The position numbers and the translations under genes are program-made. Below, piece by piece: positions 20,441-29,832 of a stretch of DNA of 64,000 bases; positions within the stretch are counted from its first letter, which is position 1; each line of letters starts with the position of its first letter. The notes beneath the pieces were generated by a model. It did no database searches, was not told the DNA's origin, and saw only the letters and a list, made by a program, of their open reading frames with translations. The DNA lies in the NCBI GenBank assembly GCA_018907035.1, contig JACCIC010000064.1, positions 2,092,501 to 2,156,500 on the forward strand. Direction: 5' to 3'. This DNA comes from Sycobia sp. Sy_11 (Eukaryota; Arthropoda; Insecta; Hymenoptera; Epichrysomallidae).

Positions 20441-22172
20441 AACACAGGAGATCGCCGAAGAGGAATCGACGATGGAAATTATACCAATAGCAGAAGCGTC
20501 ATTCGCCCCCTCGCTATTGGATACAAGTATACCAACCCTCGAGGACCCCGAAAATCCCACCCAACCCCAACACCATACCGTTACCGACATCAACCCACAC
20601 CCCAATACAGAGAACTTAGAGGAGTTAGGTCAAGATGAAGACGCACGTCCGAAAAGACGTAAAACTACGATAGACGCAGAGGAGAACACCGCCTTCTGCG
20701 ATCGTCCGCAAAGACGTAAAACTACCAACACCATCGACAACATCGATGGCGACCGTCCGGAACGACGTAAAACTACCGATAACGCAGAAAACAACACCTT
20801 CTGCGATCGTCCGCAAAGACGTAAAACTACGACTAACGCAGATAGTAACAACATCTGCGACCGTCCGCAAAGACGGAAAACTACGGCAAACGCAGGATAT
20901 GACACCTCCTGCGATCGTCCGCAAAGACGTAAAACTGCGGAAGCTCAAAAAGAGCACGCCCATCAAGAAGAAGAAATCGAAGAAAATCAGCAGAGAGTAG
21001 AAGATACGAAACCGGCCAATGAGAAGGAAGATGGCTACATTTCTGAAGCGGCCTCATATAAAACGGGACCATTAGATCCGTCTCGTACAAAGGTCCGGGC
21101 ACAAAAAGACTTTACCCCGCACGATCAAATACGTTCGGTCAGTCCGTTACCGTATAGGCCAGGGCCAAGAATTTTCAAGTGACCACCTTCCCAAAAGACA
21201 CACACACCCAGAAGTGTGCAGAAAGTGGTGTATGTGAGCACCCCGGAACATGGTAACGTGCGATTATATCGCGGAGACCGATGCGCATTTATGCGGTCTG
21301 TCGCGACACAGCAGTCGGAGATGCAACACCATCTAACCGCACACGATGCTTACGACACCACCGAGGAAAAATGCATCATCCCGTCGAAATACAAGAAGAC
21401 GGCAGATGCTGATGTCGCAAAATAAGTAGCCCCACCACAAGAAATTACCCCCATATCGCGCCCCTATACCGTCACACCATCCCATAACCTCAAACAAAGC
21501 AACGGAGGCAACAGAAGATTTAACCCGTTCACGATACCACCACAAGCAAATAAGGAAGCAAGAACAAGACCAGTGGCCAGCTTGAACAACTCAGCAGAAG
21601 AGGCAACCATCGAGACAATTATCCCTGGAAACAAGAAGAAACTCCCAGGCTTAATGGACTCCCTTATCGAACCACTCCCCAACTTTATACCGCCCATACG
21701 GCCCCACCCTTTAATCCCCACAACGCCACTTCCAGGTCTCGGAAGTCTGCGAAATAGGTCCTTCACGGACCCAGCGGGAACTGAAGGCTCGGACCATGGC
21801 AAGGCAGCAGCAACACACTGCTGGAATTGTAGCGAGGAAGGTCATCCCTACAACGCCTGCTCTAGGTCCAAGAAATTTTGTTACAGGTGTGGCAGAGCTA
21901 ACATAGACGTTCGCACGTGCACGTCCTACGTACGTCGCACGACCCCTGCCGTTCCGTCTTGGGAGGGGGAGAATGTTAGTTGTGTAGAGAAGACGACACG
22001 TCAGGTGTCCGAAGAGACGGTGGTGCCAGAAGGCATGGCGAACGTGAACGAGGAAGTAACGGGTCCGCAGCCAATGATGGAACAAGCCATCAGGCAAGCA
22101 TCAGCCGCTGCGGGAGCTCAGCAACCACTGCTTATAATAATGCCGGGAGCGACAGTCTATTTAAACAAATAG
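20166..22172 (+). CDS. Ty3A ORF3: RPxRRKTT repeats plus double zinc knuckle
   Basis: This frame starts with an ATG inside the end of pol and runs for about 669 codons, broken only by stops at 21180-21182 and 21423-21425. The N-terminus has NGRGRGLRRS; the middle is acidic and Pro-rich. Residues from about 160 hold six RPxRRKTT/A-type repeats (20646-20940), and the C-terminal third (about 21819-21925) carries CWNCSEEGHPYNAC and FCYRCGRANIDVRTC, a CCHC knuckle followed by a degenerate one. Ty3B has the same N-terminus and repeats after its pol. The knuckles are nucleocapsid-like, so this may be a displaced Gag C-terminus or a nucleic-acid-binding accessory protein. There is no signal peptide or membrane span, so it is not an envelope gene. 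The function is unknown. Confidence 0.65.
20646..20940 (+). repeat. 54-bp in-frame repeat inside ORF3
   Basis: Six units carry the core CGTCCGCAAAGACGTAAAAC. Successive unit lengths are 57, 51, 54, 54 and 54 bp, all multiples of three. The related repeats in Ty3B are spaced 54 and 66 bp. Retention of frame across length changes in two elements argues that the repeat is translated. Confidence 0.85.
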
Positions 22173-22235
22173 GTCGCCCGTCGCTGAGTTCCCACGCTGC
22201 CGCAGAACACATAAATAACGCCCAGCCCATATGTA

Positions 22236-22350
22236 TAGAATGGCGCGCGAACAGGAGTACATACACATAAATGGCGCGAACAGAGGAAACTAAATATAAA
22301 TGGCGCGCGAACAGGAGCACACACGTATTAAATGGCGCGCAGTCAGGGTT
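22236..22350 (+). repeat. Four tandem TGGCGCGCGAACAGG-type motifs
   Basis: Copies begin at 22241, 22272, 22301 and 22333, spaced 29-32 bp. The core is close to the PBS-like 18-mer seen in Ty3D (TGGCGCTCGAACAGGGAC, 47780-47797 minus) and to the classical tRNA-Lys type site. They lie just after the ORF3 stop. Whether they are repeated primer-binding-site sequence or a chance GC-rich minisatellite is open. Confidence 0.55.
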
Positions 22351-23480
22351 ATACTATAACAAATAGCGCCCCGTGAGATGTATCAACGCAGAAATTAAAG
22401 AAGAAGTAGTACCCCTAACGTTTTTTCCCCTACAGTCATCCCCATGATTCCCCCACCACGTTCCAAGAGAGGAAACGGTACCCATATATCCCCATAGAAA
22501 ATATATATGAAGTAAGCGCGGATCGTGTTAAGGGATGACCTGGAAAATTGAAAGAGAAAAGGATATTAGAGCCAACCCCTCAGCCGAGATACAGTGATGG
22601 CACAGCGTCGGTGGGTGAGGACGAAGGCAATAGCACCAGTTAGAAGAGCGCACAATGGCTCCCATAGTAACTAGGCTACTTGCTCGCCCCACCAACGCCG
22701 TAGCAACCCCCAAGAATTGGAACGTCACTAACGACGACAATTTTTTCCAACGAACATGCGACAAGCAGAAGAAGAAGTAAATCGCAAGAACTAAAGTGAA
22801 ATGCTTGCGAAAACGACGCAGAAGCGAGCGTTAGAAACCTGATTACGTATTTAGGATAGGATTTATAATAATATTAGTTATAGTTTTTTGTTTCACGTAA
22901 TAATGATTTACATTTTGCTAGGATAAGTCACGTTAGCAATAGGTTAGAATTGGGCTTAGTTTATAATTAGATGTAGGAAAGTAGTAATAGAAATATAAAT
23001 AGAATTATATCGAGTCACAGCGAGCAACCGACGACCAAGCTCCACACCAGCAGGTGCCATCATATTTTTCGTTTTTATTATCCGTCACGCCTGGAATGAC
23101 TGTTTTCGTTTCGTTCGTTTCGAACCACATAGTTCAGGTCGCCATAGTAGCTTCCTTCGCGGTGACGAGTTACAAGTTTGCCTTGGCGTAAACTTCGTGT
23201 GAGCACATCGGAGACGAAGAAAAGATACGCGGCGACATCCCCGCGGCAACCCCGGACAGTGAGAGCACTAGCGCCTACGCGCTACCGTTCGTGTACCATC
23301 GCGAGCCAGCGACGCCATCAGCGGCTACGAGCCGCAGCCACGCGCAACCGCGCGAGCCATCAGCGAGAAAAGAGAGAGCGCGCACCCGGTCGCCCTGATA
23401 CCCGGCGACGGCAGCGAGCACCAGCGAGCATGAGCGAGCTTTCGGCCAGCGACAGCATCGTCGTCGTCGGCGGCAAGTAG
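22351..23480 (+). other. Ty3A 3' non-coding region with leader-like segment
   Basis: No conserved domain was recognised. Bases about 22990-23030 contain a TATAAATAG string followed by GC-rich sequence, resembling a promoter and leader. A GC-rich Arg/Ala/Thr frame (23178-23480) ends MSELSASDSIVVVGGK and stops exactly where the 3' repeat begins at 23481. The last 17 codons could be the start of a gag gene cut off by rearrangement. No polypurine tract precedes the 3' LTR. Confidence 0.4.
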
Positions 23481-23495
23481 CCTTATACTTTTTGT

Positions 23496-24008
23496 TGTAA
23501 TTATTCTTGCGTGCATATAGCTAGGCTCCTGGCCCACCGCTGCGCCCGCTGAATCTCAATTGTCAGGTGTATATCGCGCATAGCCACATAAATTCTATCG
23601 TTATTCCATTTTCTAATTTTATGCGGTAGTAAATGATTTCGCGTGTGAGTCGCATATAATCTATAGTATGTAATCTTCTAAGGTACCGTCGTTCCCACGT
23701 GTGTTATATCGAAAGCGTCCCGTTCCGTTTCCCCCGTCCATGAGTATTTTGTACGATTGCGTAGTTTTATAAATAATTAACGTAGCGTCGCGGAACCCGC
23801 AACCAGTACATAGTGTATGTACTACTTTATTGTTGTAAATAGTCTTTTTGTATAAATAAATGTTAATATTGTCATAATCTGATAAAGCCACTCGCGTAGT
23901 TCATTTCTCGTTCCCCGTCCCCTTTCCAGCGGAGTGCACACCCAGCAGCGTGGAAGAGTCCACACGCACATGCACATAAATAGTAAGTAATAACTCGATT
24001 TTGGGGTT

Positions 24009-24011
<3 letters not shown>
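23496..24011 (+). repeat. 3' LTR of Ty3A
   Basis: 516 bp from TGTAATTATTC to GGGGTTACA, with TATAAAT at 23768-23774. About 97% identical to 16612-17127. The next base begins an (AT)n run. Confidence 0.88.

Positions 24012-24063
<52 letters not shown>
24012..24063. repeat. (TA)n microsatellite at LTR edge
   Basis: Uninterrupted TA run abutting the TTACA end of the Ty3A 3' LTR. Confidence 0.95.
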
Positions 24064-24070
<7 letters not shown>

Positions 24071-24084
24071 CAACATTATAAGAT

Positions 24085-24240
24085 ACAATAGTAATAAGTT
24101 TTATTTCTGATTCTACGGGCTGATCATAAACAAGGATAGTCTGACTGTCATTATTTTAACTAATATATGATATTATCAAGACTGTAAGACCGATAAATTT
24201 TAACATTTAATAAAATTAAATAAATATTTATTAGATTTTT
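24085..24240 (+). repeat. Penelope-type terminal repeat, copy 2
   Basis: Contains TTTTATTTCTGATTCTACGG, ACAAGGATAGTCTGACTGTC, then TGTAAGACCGATAAA and AATAAATATTTATTAG. The same order is seen at 1086-1260 and (minus) 48088-48330. It separates the two oppositely oriented Gypsy elements Ty3A and Ty3B. Confidence 0.6.
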
Positions 24241-24262
24241 GGCAGGTAATAATCAACCAAAT

Positions 24263-24876
24263 CTAATCCAATTGCGGACTAGCCTCTTCAACTAGTTCTT
24301 TTGCCTCACCTTCTGATGGTGTAGTAATTTTAAATCGTTCCGGACACTCGCAGATGATGTTAATCTCTGCATTGTCGGTAGTTTTACGTCGTCTCGGACG
24401 CTCGCACGCCTGTGCTATATCTCTTTCTTCCGATGTTGTTGTGTTAGTTTTACGTCTTTCCGAACGCTCGCTGGTGGCGGTCGGGGGTGGATGGGGTATT
24501 GTCTAGGTTGTCGAGGGGGGAATTTCTAGTGTCGAATAGGGACAGCACAAAGGATTCATCGTTGACGGGTATGGATGTTTTCGGTCCAGATTCTCTCCTG
24601 AGTTGAGTCCGAACTGAGCTCAATCAAGTTTTCTACTTCTGGTTCGCCTTTTGACTGGTGTAGGACTTGGGCTAGTTGAGCCATATCAAGGGTTTGTTTG
24701 CGATCGCGTTGACGCGTTTGCATTGCTTGCCCGCGTGTCTCTAGGACTTGCGGCGTAGTCGCGTTTATGGGTGCTGAGCCCGTTGGATTGGGGGAATGAA
24801 CGTCCCCTGTTCGACGTAGTTGATCGGTCAACAAAGACCGGCGCAACCCTCTGCCTCTGCCTATGCCTGACAACAT
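24263..24876 (-). pseudogene. Ty3B ORF3
   Basis: The frame begins MLSGIGRGRGLRRSLLTDQL at 24876, overlapping the end of pol by 191 bp in another frame, and runs to 24556. After a one-base frameshift and one stop it continues as SERSERRKTNTTTSEERD, ERPRRRKTTDNAEINIICE and CPERFKITTP and ends at a stop at 24263-24265. The N-terminus (GRGRGLRRS, then TLDM, then SSDSTQE) aligns with Ty3A ORF3 better than the overlapping pol frame does. The zinc-knuckle part of Ty3A ORF3 is not present here. Function unknown. Confidence 0.6.
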
Positions 24877-25900
24877 CGTCTCTGCTGGTGATACCTGTGG
24901 AGAAACGACATGGCCTGTTAGGTGGATAGTATTTTTTTATGTTCGAAATGTTTACTTTTGTTTTCTTCCTGTCGTCCATGTCTTCTAGCTCGAAAATAAC
25001 AGGGGATACTTTCCTGACTATTCGACACGGAGCAATAAACTTTGGAGCCAGTTTAGATCCAAATCTATCCGGCCCTGATAATAGTACGTGATTTCTTCTA
25101 CAAACCATCTCGTTTTCCTCAAACGATGCTTCTCTTCTATTTTTGTTATAGTGGCGCGCCTGTTTCTCGCTGGCTGCACATGAGTTTTTCCTGACTAATT
25201 TCATCAATGACGGGTAACCTCTTCATTCGAGTTAGCCAGTCAGCAGGTGTTAATGGCTGACGTGGTTGGTTAATTGTACGGATGTTTCTGTATGTCGGCA
25301 TTTCCCTTGGGTTTCTACCGAAATTCAAGAAGGCTGGCGAGGTTTGCGTATTTGCATGCACAAACGTGTTCATGGCGAAAGCGAGTTCCGTAGGTGTTTG
25401 TCCCCATCTTTATGATTTTTTTTTACGAAGATTGAGATCATACCTTTGAATGTGCGGTTTACCCGCTCTACGGGGTTCGCCTGTACATGGTATGACGCTA
25501 GTAGCTGTTGTATTATTCCGAGTTCGTCGAGCCGCTGTTTTATTCACTTGTTGGCGAACTCGGTGACATTGTTAGAGATTAAAAACTTGGGGCAGCTAAA
25601 AAACTAGATAGTTCTTCGAGCGCTTTATCTATCGCTTGCCCTGTTTCCTTACGTAGTGATAGAAGCTCCACGTATTTGGTGAATAGGTCCTCGAAGATGA
25701 ACAGGTATTGGCGTTGACCTTTACTGGCAGGAAATGGACCCATTATGTCAGTAGCCACACTTATCCATGGCTTTACCGCATTTGTGTGTTGCATTAGGCC
25801 AGTTGGTGCTCTCTGAGAGACTTTGTAAAGCTGACATTCTGCGCAAAGTTTTATATAGCTGTAAATATCTCTCCTCATTCCTGGTCAGTAATAGTCTCAA
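24686..25900 (-). pseudogene. Ty3B integrase pseudogene
   Basis: Blocks in order: IKLCAECQLYKVSQRAPTGL (zinc-finger CxxC intact), VATDIMGPFPASKGQRQYLF (first Asp), a shifted frame with ISNNVTEFANK, where the second catalytic Asp and the Gly are replaced, QANPVERVNRTFKGMI (Glu), TSPAFLNFGRNPREMPTY, and the C-terminal GSKLAPKFIAPCRIVRKVSP with KTKVNISNIKKYYP. Frameshifts at about 25580 and 25400-25500 and the Asp-to-Asn change make it inactive. Confidence 0.85.
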
Positions 25901-26096
25901 GAGTCCTTGTGTAGTGTTTTTCCAACACCAAAATGTCCGGATGTCGGCGTGTTGTGACATTCGAACATTATCCACTCCTGGTCTTGAAAGAGATGACGAT
26001 CTTCCAGTCGTCTTCACCGGGACCTAGTACATCCGAGTAGACGTTCGGGCGATGTTTCAAGAGGATGTTGGTTTGAATGCGCCAGTCTGGATGTCT

Positions 26097-27260
26097 TTAT
26101 GGACAAACTCGGATTTCTTTGACTTTTCTTTCACACCAACTATCTCGCTCTGTAACGGCGATGGCTGTAGCTGTTGACGATGTCTCTGTGGTAGGGGGAC
26201 GTGAAAATGTGCCTGGCACCTTCTGCAGAGCGCTTTTTCTATGAATGATCTTCATATTATAGGCCTGCAGCGCTGTGGCCCATTTTGCTAATCTGCCCGT
26301 AGGGTTTTTAAACGTATATCGACATTTTAGGCTACTGTGATCAGTGATCACCTTGAATACCTCTCCCAGTAGGTAGCCTCTAAATTTCTCTATGGCCCAT
26401 AATACGGCGAGACACTCTTTTTCGGTCACCGTGTAGTTTATCTCCGCCTTAGTCAATGGCCTGCTCGCATAAGTGATAGGGTGTTCTTCATTATCTGTGT
26501 CTTGACTAAGCACGGAACCGTGGGTATAGTTTCTGGCAATGGTTTGTAGAATATAGGGTTTATTCTGTATAGGGCACGTTAGTACGGGACCTTGCGTTAG
26601 CAAGATACGCAGTTGGCTAAATGCGTCTTCCTGGGGTTTACCCCAGTACCATCCCACGTTCTTCCGTAAAAGTTTACTTAGTGGTGCTTGTACGTCCGCT
26701 AAAGATTTTATGACGCGGGCGTACCACCCTACCATGTCGAGAAAAGTTCTCAGCTGTTTGATGTTCATTGGGGCTGGATATTCCGTAACGGGCTTTAGCG
26801 TGTCGGGGTGGGTACGCAGTCCGTCTTTGTCTACCACATAACCCAGGCAATGTACATCCGGGCAACAAAACTCAGACTTCTCCTTATTAATTTGAAGCCC
26901 AACCTGATTAAGGCGGGCCACTACCGGTACAAATTGATGAGTATGTTCCTCATACGTATTCGTAGCGATAATAATGTCATCCATATAGACGAATACGCAT
27001 GGTTGCCACTGCGGTCCGAAAACGACATCCATGCACGACTGGAAACTGGCTGAGGCGTTGGTCAGCCCATATGGAATCCTGGTATACTGAAACAGTCCTT
27101 TCTGTGGGACTGAAAAGGGAGTTATTTCCTTGCTAGCGTCATCTAAAGGAATCTGCTGATATGCCTGGCTCAAGTTTATCTTAGAAAGATAACGAGCGTC
27201 ACGCAGATTATCCAATAGGATCTCCATGTGAGGAAGAAGATATGCATCCTTCTTCGTCAC
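26097..27260 (-). CDS. Ty3B reverse transcriptase-RNase H, long open frame
   Basis: A 387-codon open frame covers RT palm and thumb and RNase H. Visible are LLDNLRDARYLSKINLSQAY, PYGLTNASASFQSCMDVVFG, the catalytic VYMDDIIIATNTYEEH (YMDD intact), FCCPDVHCLGYVVDKDGLRT, LDMVGWYARVIKSLADVQAP, QNKPYILQTIARNYTHGSVL and NYTVTEKECLAVLWAIEKFR, ending near the integrase linker. In the RNase H the first acidic position is altered: ILQTIARN replaces the LQTDASN seen in Ty3A, so RNase H is probably dead. The RT fingers lie upstream in a broken frame. This is the best preserved pol block in the window. Confidence 0.87.
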   Translation of the reverse strand: MTKKDAYLLPHMEILLDNLRDARYLSKINLSQAYQQIPLDDASKEITPFSVPQKGLFQYTRIPYGLTNASASFQSCMDVVFGPQWQPCVFVYMDDIIIATNTYEEHTHQFVPVVARLNQVGLQINKEKSEFCCPDVHCLGYVVDKDGLRTHPDTLKPVTEYPAPMNIKQLRTFLDMVGWYARVIKSLADVQAPLSKLLRKNVGWYWGKPQEDAFSQLRILLTQGPVLTCPIQNKPYILQTIARNYTHGSVLSQDTDNEEHPITYASRPLTKAEINYTVTEKECLAVLWAIEKFRGYLLGEVFKVITDHSSLKCRYTFKNPTGRLAKWATALQAYNMKIIHRKSALQKVPGTFSRPPTTETSSTATAIAVTERDSWCERKVKEIRVCP

Positions 27261-28060
27261 CTAGATAACTGCCTTGTAGTCTATACAGAACCTGATCTCG
27301 CCGTCCTTTTTCGGTAAAATCATCGGACAACTGCTTCACGAGCTCTCCGAAAATTATATGATGCCTTCGGTGAGAAATCTGTCGATTTTTACGTGGGCCT
27401 ACCTTAATAGTCCGGTATGCGGCGGAAGCACTGTTTAATAGGTCGATGGCCTTACACGTCTATGTGGTGAGCGGGCCAGTTCAGTTGTTATCTTTGTCTC
27501 TGCTCTAACGTCGGAACCCCATTTACTGCTGCTAAGGCAGTGATTGTCTGTACTTCGTTATTCACACGCGTCAGAAAGTGTCTTACTATATTTCTAGGCG
27601 TATGCCAGGTCGCATTGGCGAAATTAATCGTCATTTTTTAACTGAATCAGGATATCCATCCCTGGAATGATAACGCATGTTAGAGAGGTAGACACTCTGA
27701 AGAGCGTCCTAACTTGTTGCCCATCTATTTTCAGGTGGGAGATTTACTTCTGCGTCGTTGGAGCAGATCTGGCCATCTGGCAGCTGCATAAATGATGTGA
27801 TCGGTATAATGGCTGTCTTAACAATCTTTGCTGGACGTGGTCCAATATAAGAATCGCGTGCCTTCGGATCGATTAAGGACGGAAATATTTTTCCTGACAG
27901 TTCAATATTCAGAAAAAACCGATTCTCGTCCTCCCGAATTAACGTCGTGCGTTAGAATCGGTAACGTCAGTGGCGATTATTGACGCATGTCCTGTGTTGT
28001 TTTCGTTTCTAGTTGTTCACGGAGTCTCATCGTCAAGGGTAGTAGGGCCCAGTCTAATAG
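27261..28060 (-). pseudogene. Ty3B protease and RT fingers, broken
   Basis: Readable pieces include LNIELSGKIFPSLIDPKARD (retropepsin region, with IDPK where Ty3A has IDPG), KIVKTAIIPI, the IDGQQVRTLFRVSTSL strand, GMDILIQLK and, nearer RT, CPMILPKKDGEIRFCIDYKA. Several frameshifts and stops separate them. The order and content match Ty3A 17220-17980. Confidence 0.75.
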
Positions 28061-29752
28061 CCTCTTCCCTTTAACGTTTCCGGATATCCTTCTGTTAGGC
28101 TCGCAACGCGTGCAGTTTACTGTTGTTACGCCATCTTCACCGCAATTTTACCAGAAGATGCGTTTCCGCTCGGGGCATCTATCTGCCCAATGGTCTCGTC
28201 TACTGCATATCGTGGTCGCGGTGACTTACGACGTGTTCTCTCATAATCCCGATATTTGTCGTTGCGTTCTCTAGTAGGTGATCGGGGCTAACGTCTCTGG
28301 TCACTGTTTTCTCGAACTGGACAGTCATCGCGAGAGGGGCTAATTTATGGGTCGTGTTACGTGGGGACGGGCTCCTAGGCCTGTATCGAGATTCATCGGT
28401 CGATTTTGATCGGGACGGAGGAGCTGTTATCGAACGATATCTGAGACAGACTTCGGTAATGTTTTTCTCTTGGTTCTCTTCTATGTTCGTCCAGCGATCT
28501 TCTGGGTATCGGGCTGTGGCTATCTTCCCGGTTTCATCTTCCTTTGCGAAGAGCCTTTACTGTGGTTTTTCTTAGATATTATAATTAATGCTGGTGGTTC
28601 AGTCAACGTTACGTGTTTTGGCTGCTCTTCGTCTAATGCTGCCAGCCTAGATCGTGTGGTCGTTCTTCCAGACATGGGCAGGCAGCGCTGCTCATTACGC
28701 AAGTCTCTGCTGCTGGAGGCTCCTTGTAGCAACGAGTTAGCTCTTTCTTAAGTTCTATTTGCTGGCTTAGAATCTGCAACTCGTCTAGCGTCTTAAAGTC
28801 CCCTCTATTGATTTTGTCGATAAAGATAGAGTTTAAATTTCTGTAAACCCTATCTAACTGTGTTTCCGGTGGCAATGGTGGTGACACTTTTCCTAATATT
28901 GCTCTCAGACCTATTAAGTATGACCCTATCGACTCGTTAGGACCTTGCGTCCTATCTCTAAGTTCCTCTTTCAATCGCAATGTATAGTCAATAGGTTGGA
29001 ATTGTTGTCGCAGTGCTGTCTTCAGGTATTCTATGATAGTATTTGCCACTTCTTATAGATTGGCCTTGCCCATGTACGAGCAGATCCGCATAATATCCGT
29101 GGTATTAATTTCTACATGTCTGCCGCTGGGATGTCTAGACTTTTTCAAGTCTCTTCGAGTCTTTCGATTAACTCTTCTACGTCCTCTTGCGGTGTTCCTG
29201 AATACTTCATATTCAATTGTCTCAGCAGCAGCCCTGCTCGTGTTTCCTTAAGATACGTGCTATCATACGACCTGTTCTGGTGCCAGGTTTGTGTATTCAA
29301 AGCTCCGTTTGACGTATGCAGCAGTGGTGGTGCTGGATCTTCTGCGGGTCTGTTGTTATCTTGAGCCGCGGCAGTTGGTAGTTCTGGTCGTGGATGTGGC
29401 ATGCTCGCAGTATACTGCTGCATCCACAGGTTATGGGGGTCACTCCATGATCCTAGTACATTATACCAAGGGTTGTGGTGTCGTCGTAATTGTTTTTGGT
29501 TGGGGACTTTACTGAGCGGCAGCCTTCTGTGCATCCACATTAACAGCTGTTATTTTGTTGGCTTTTATCTCGTGTACTGAGTTAAGTTCTGTGAAAAGCC
29601 TCGTTATTATCTTGTGTTTTGATGTTATGTTATCTTTCTTCTTTAGTAAGTTGTTCTAGCCTCATCTCTGTGAAAAGGCTATTTAACCTTCTTTCCTCGT
29701 CGGCCAGTACATGACTTGTTGATGGCTTTGCTTCTATTTTACTCAAATACAT
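28061..29752 (-). pseudogene. Ty3B Gag pseudogene
   Basis: The putative start at 29752 gives MYLSKIEAKPSTSHVLADEE before a stop near 29640. The middle (29540-29145) is Pro/Gln-rich. The capsid segment (29150-28633) contains LLLRQLNMKYSGTPQEDVEE, LKTALRQQFQPIDYTLRLKE and LRDRTQGPNESIGSYLIGLR, typical of retrotransposon Gag capsids. At about 28210-28100 a nucleocapsid remnant reads ICSRRDHWADRCPERKRIFW, a stop, then CGEDGVTTVNCTRC, a degenerate pair of zinc knuckles with the first Cys of each lost. It lies directly upstream of protease, the normal Gypsy order. Confidence 0.8.
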
Positions 29753-29798
29753 ATGACATTAGTTTTTTTTTATGTAATTTAAGTATTTTTTATATAAT

Positions 29799-29832
<34 letters not shown>

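Larger units (their letters stand above)
16597..24011 (+). mobile_element. Ty3A: Ty3/Gypsy element with 3' extra ORF
   Basis: Two 531-bp direct repeats (16597-17127 and 23481-24011), about 97% identical with no indels in the 516-bp LTR part, enclose protease, RT, RNase H and integrase sequences followed by an additional frame (ORF3) with repeats and zinc knuckles. The usual gag is absent between the 5' repeat and protease. The right flank is (AT)n and the left flank is the end of a mariner relic, so no target duplication is seen. The 97% LTR identity implies a fairly young element, but the coding region has internal deletions, frameshifts and stops, so it moved, if at all, with help. Confidence 0.88.
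24245..29752 (-). mobile_element. Ty3B: Ty3/Gypsy element, minus strand
   Basis: Gag, protease, RT/RNase H, integrase and ORF3 follow one another on the minus strand from 29752 to about 24263. The coding sequence is clearly related to Ty3A (shared LLDNLRDARYL, QNKPYILQT, KVSQRAPTGLM and ORF3 motifs) but more decayed. No LTR was found at either end: the 3' side stops at a Penelope-type terminal repeat and the 5' side at plain AT-rich DNA, so both ends are probably truncated. The two elements face each other head to tail, with their 3' regions adjacent. Confidence 0.85.

Noticed and set aside
20166..22172. ORF3 as an envelope gene (errantivirus-like)
   Set aside because: No signal peptide, furin site or transmembrane segment is visible; the zinc knuckles point to a nucleic-acid-binding protein.
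23178..23480. Arg/Ala-rich 100-codon frame as an independent gene
   Set aside because: Low-complexity GC-rich sequence before the Ty3A 3' repeat; only its last 17 codons look gag-like.
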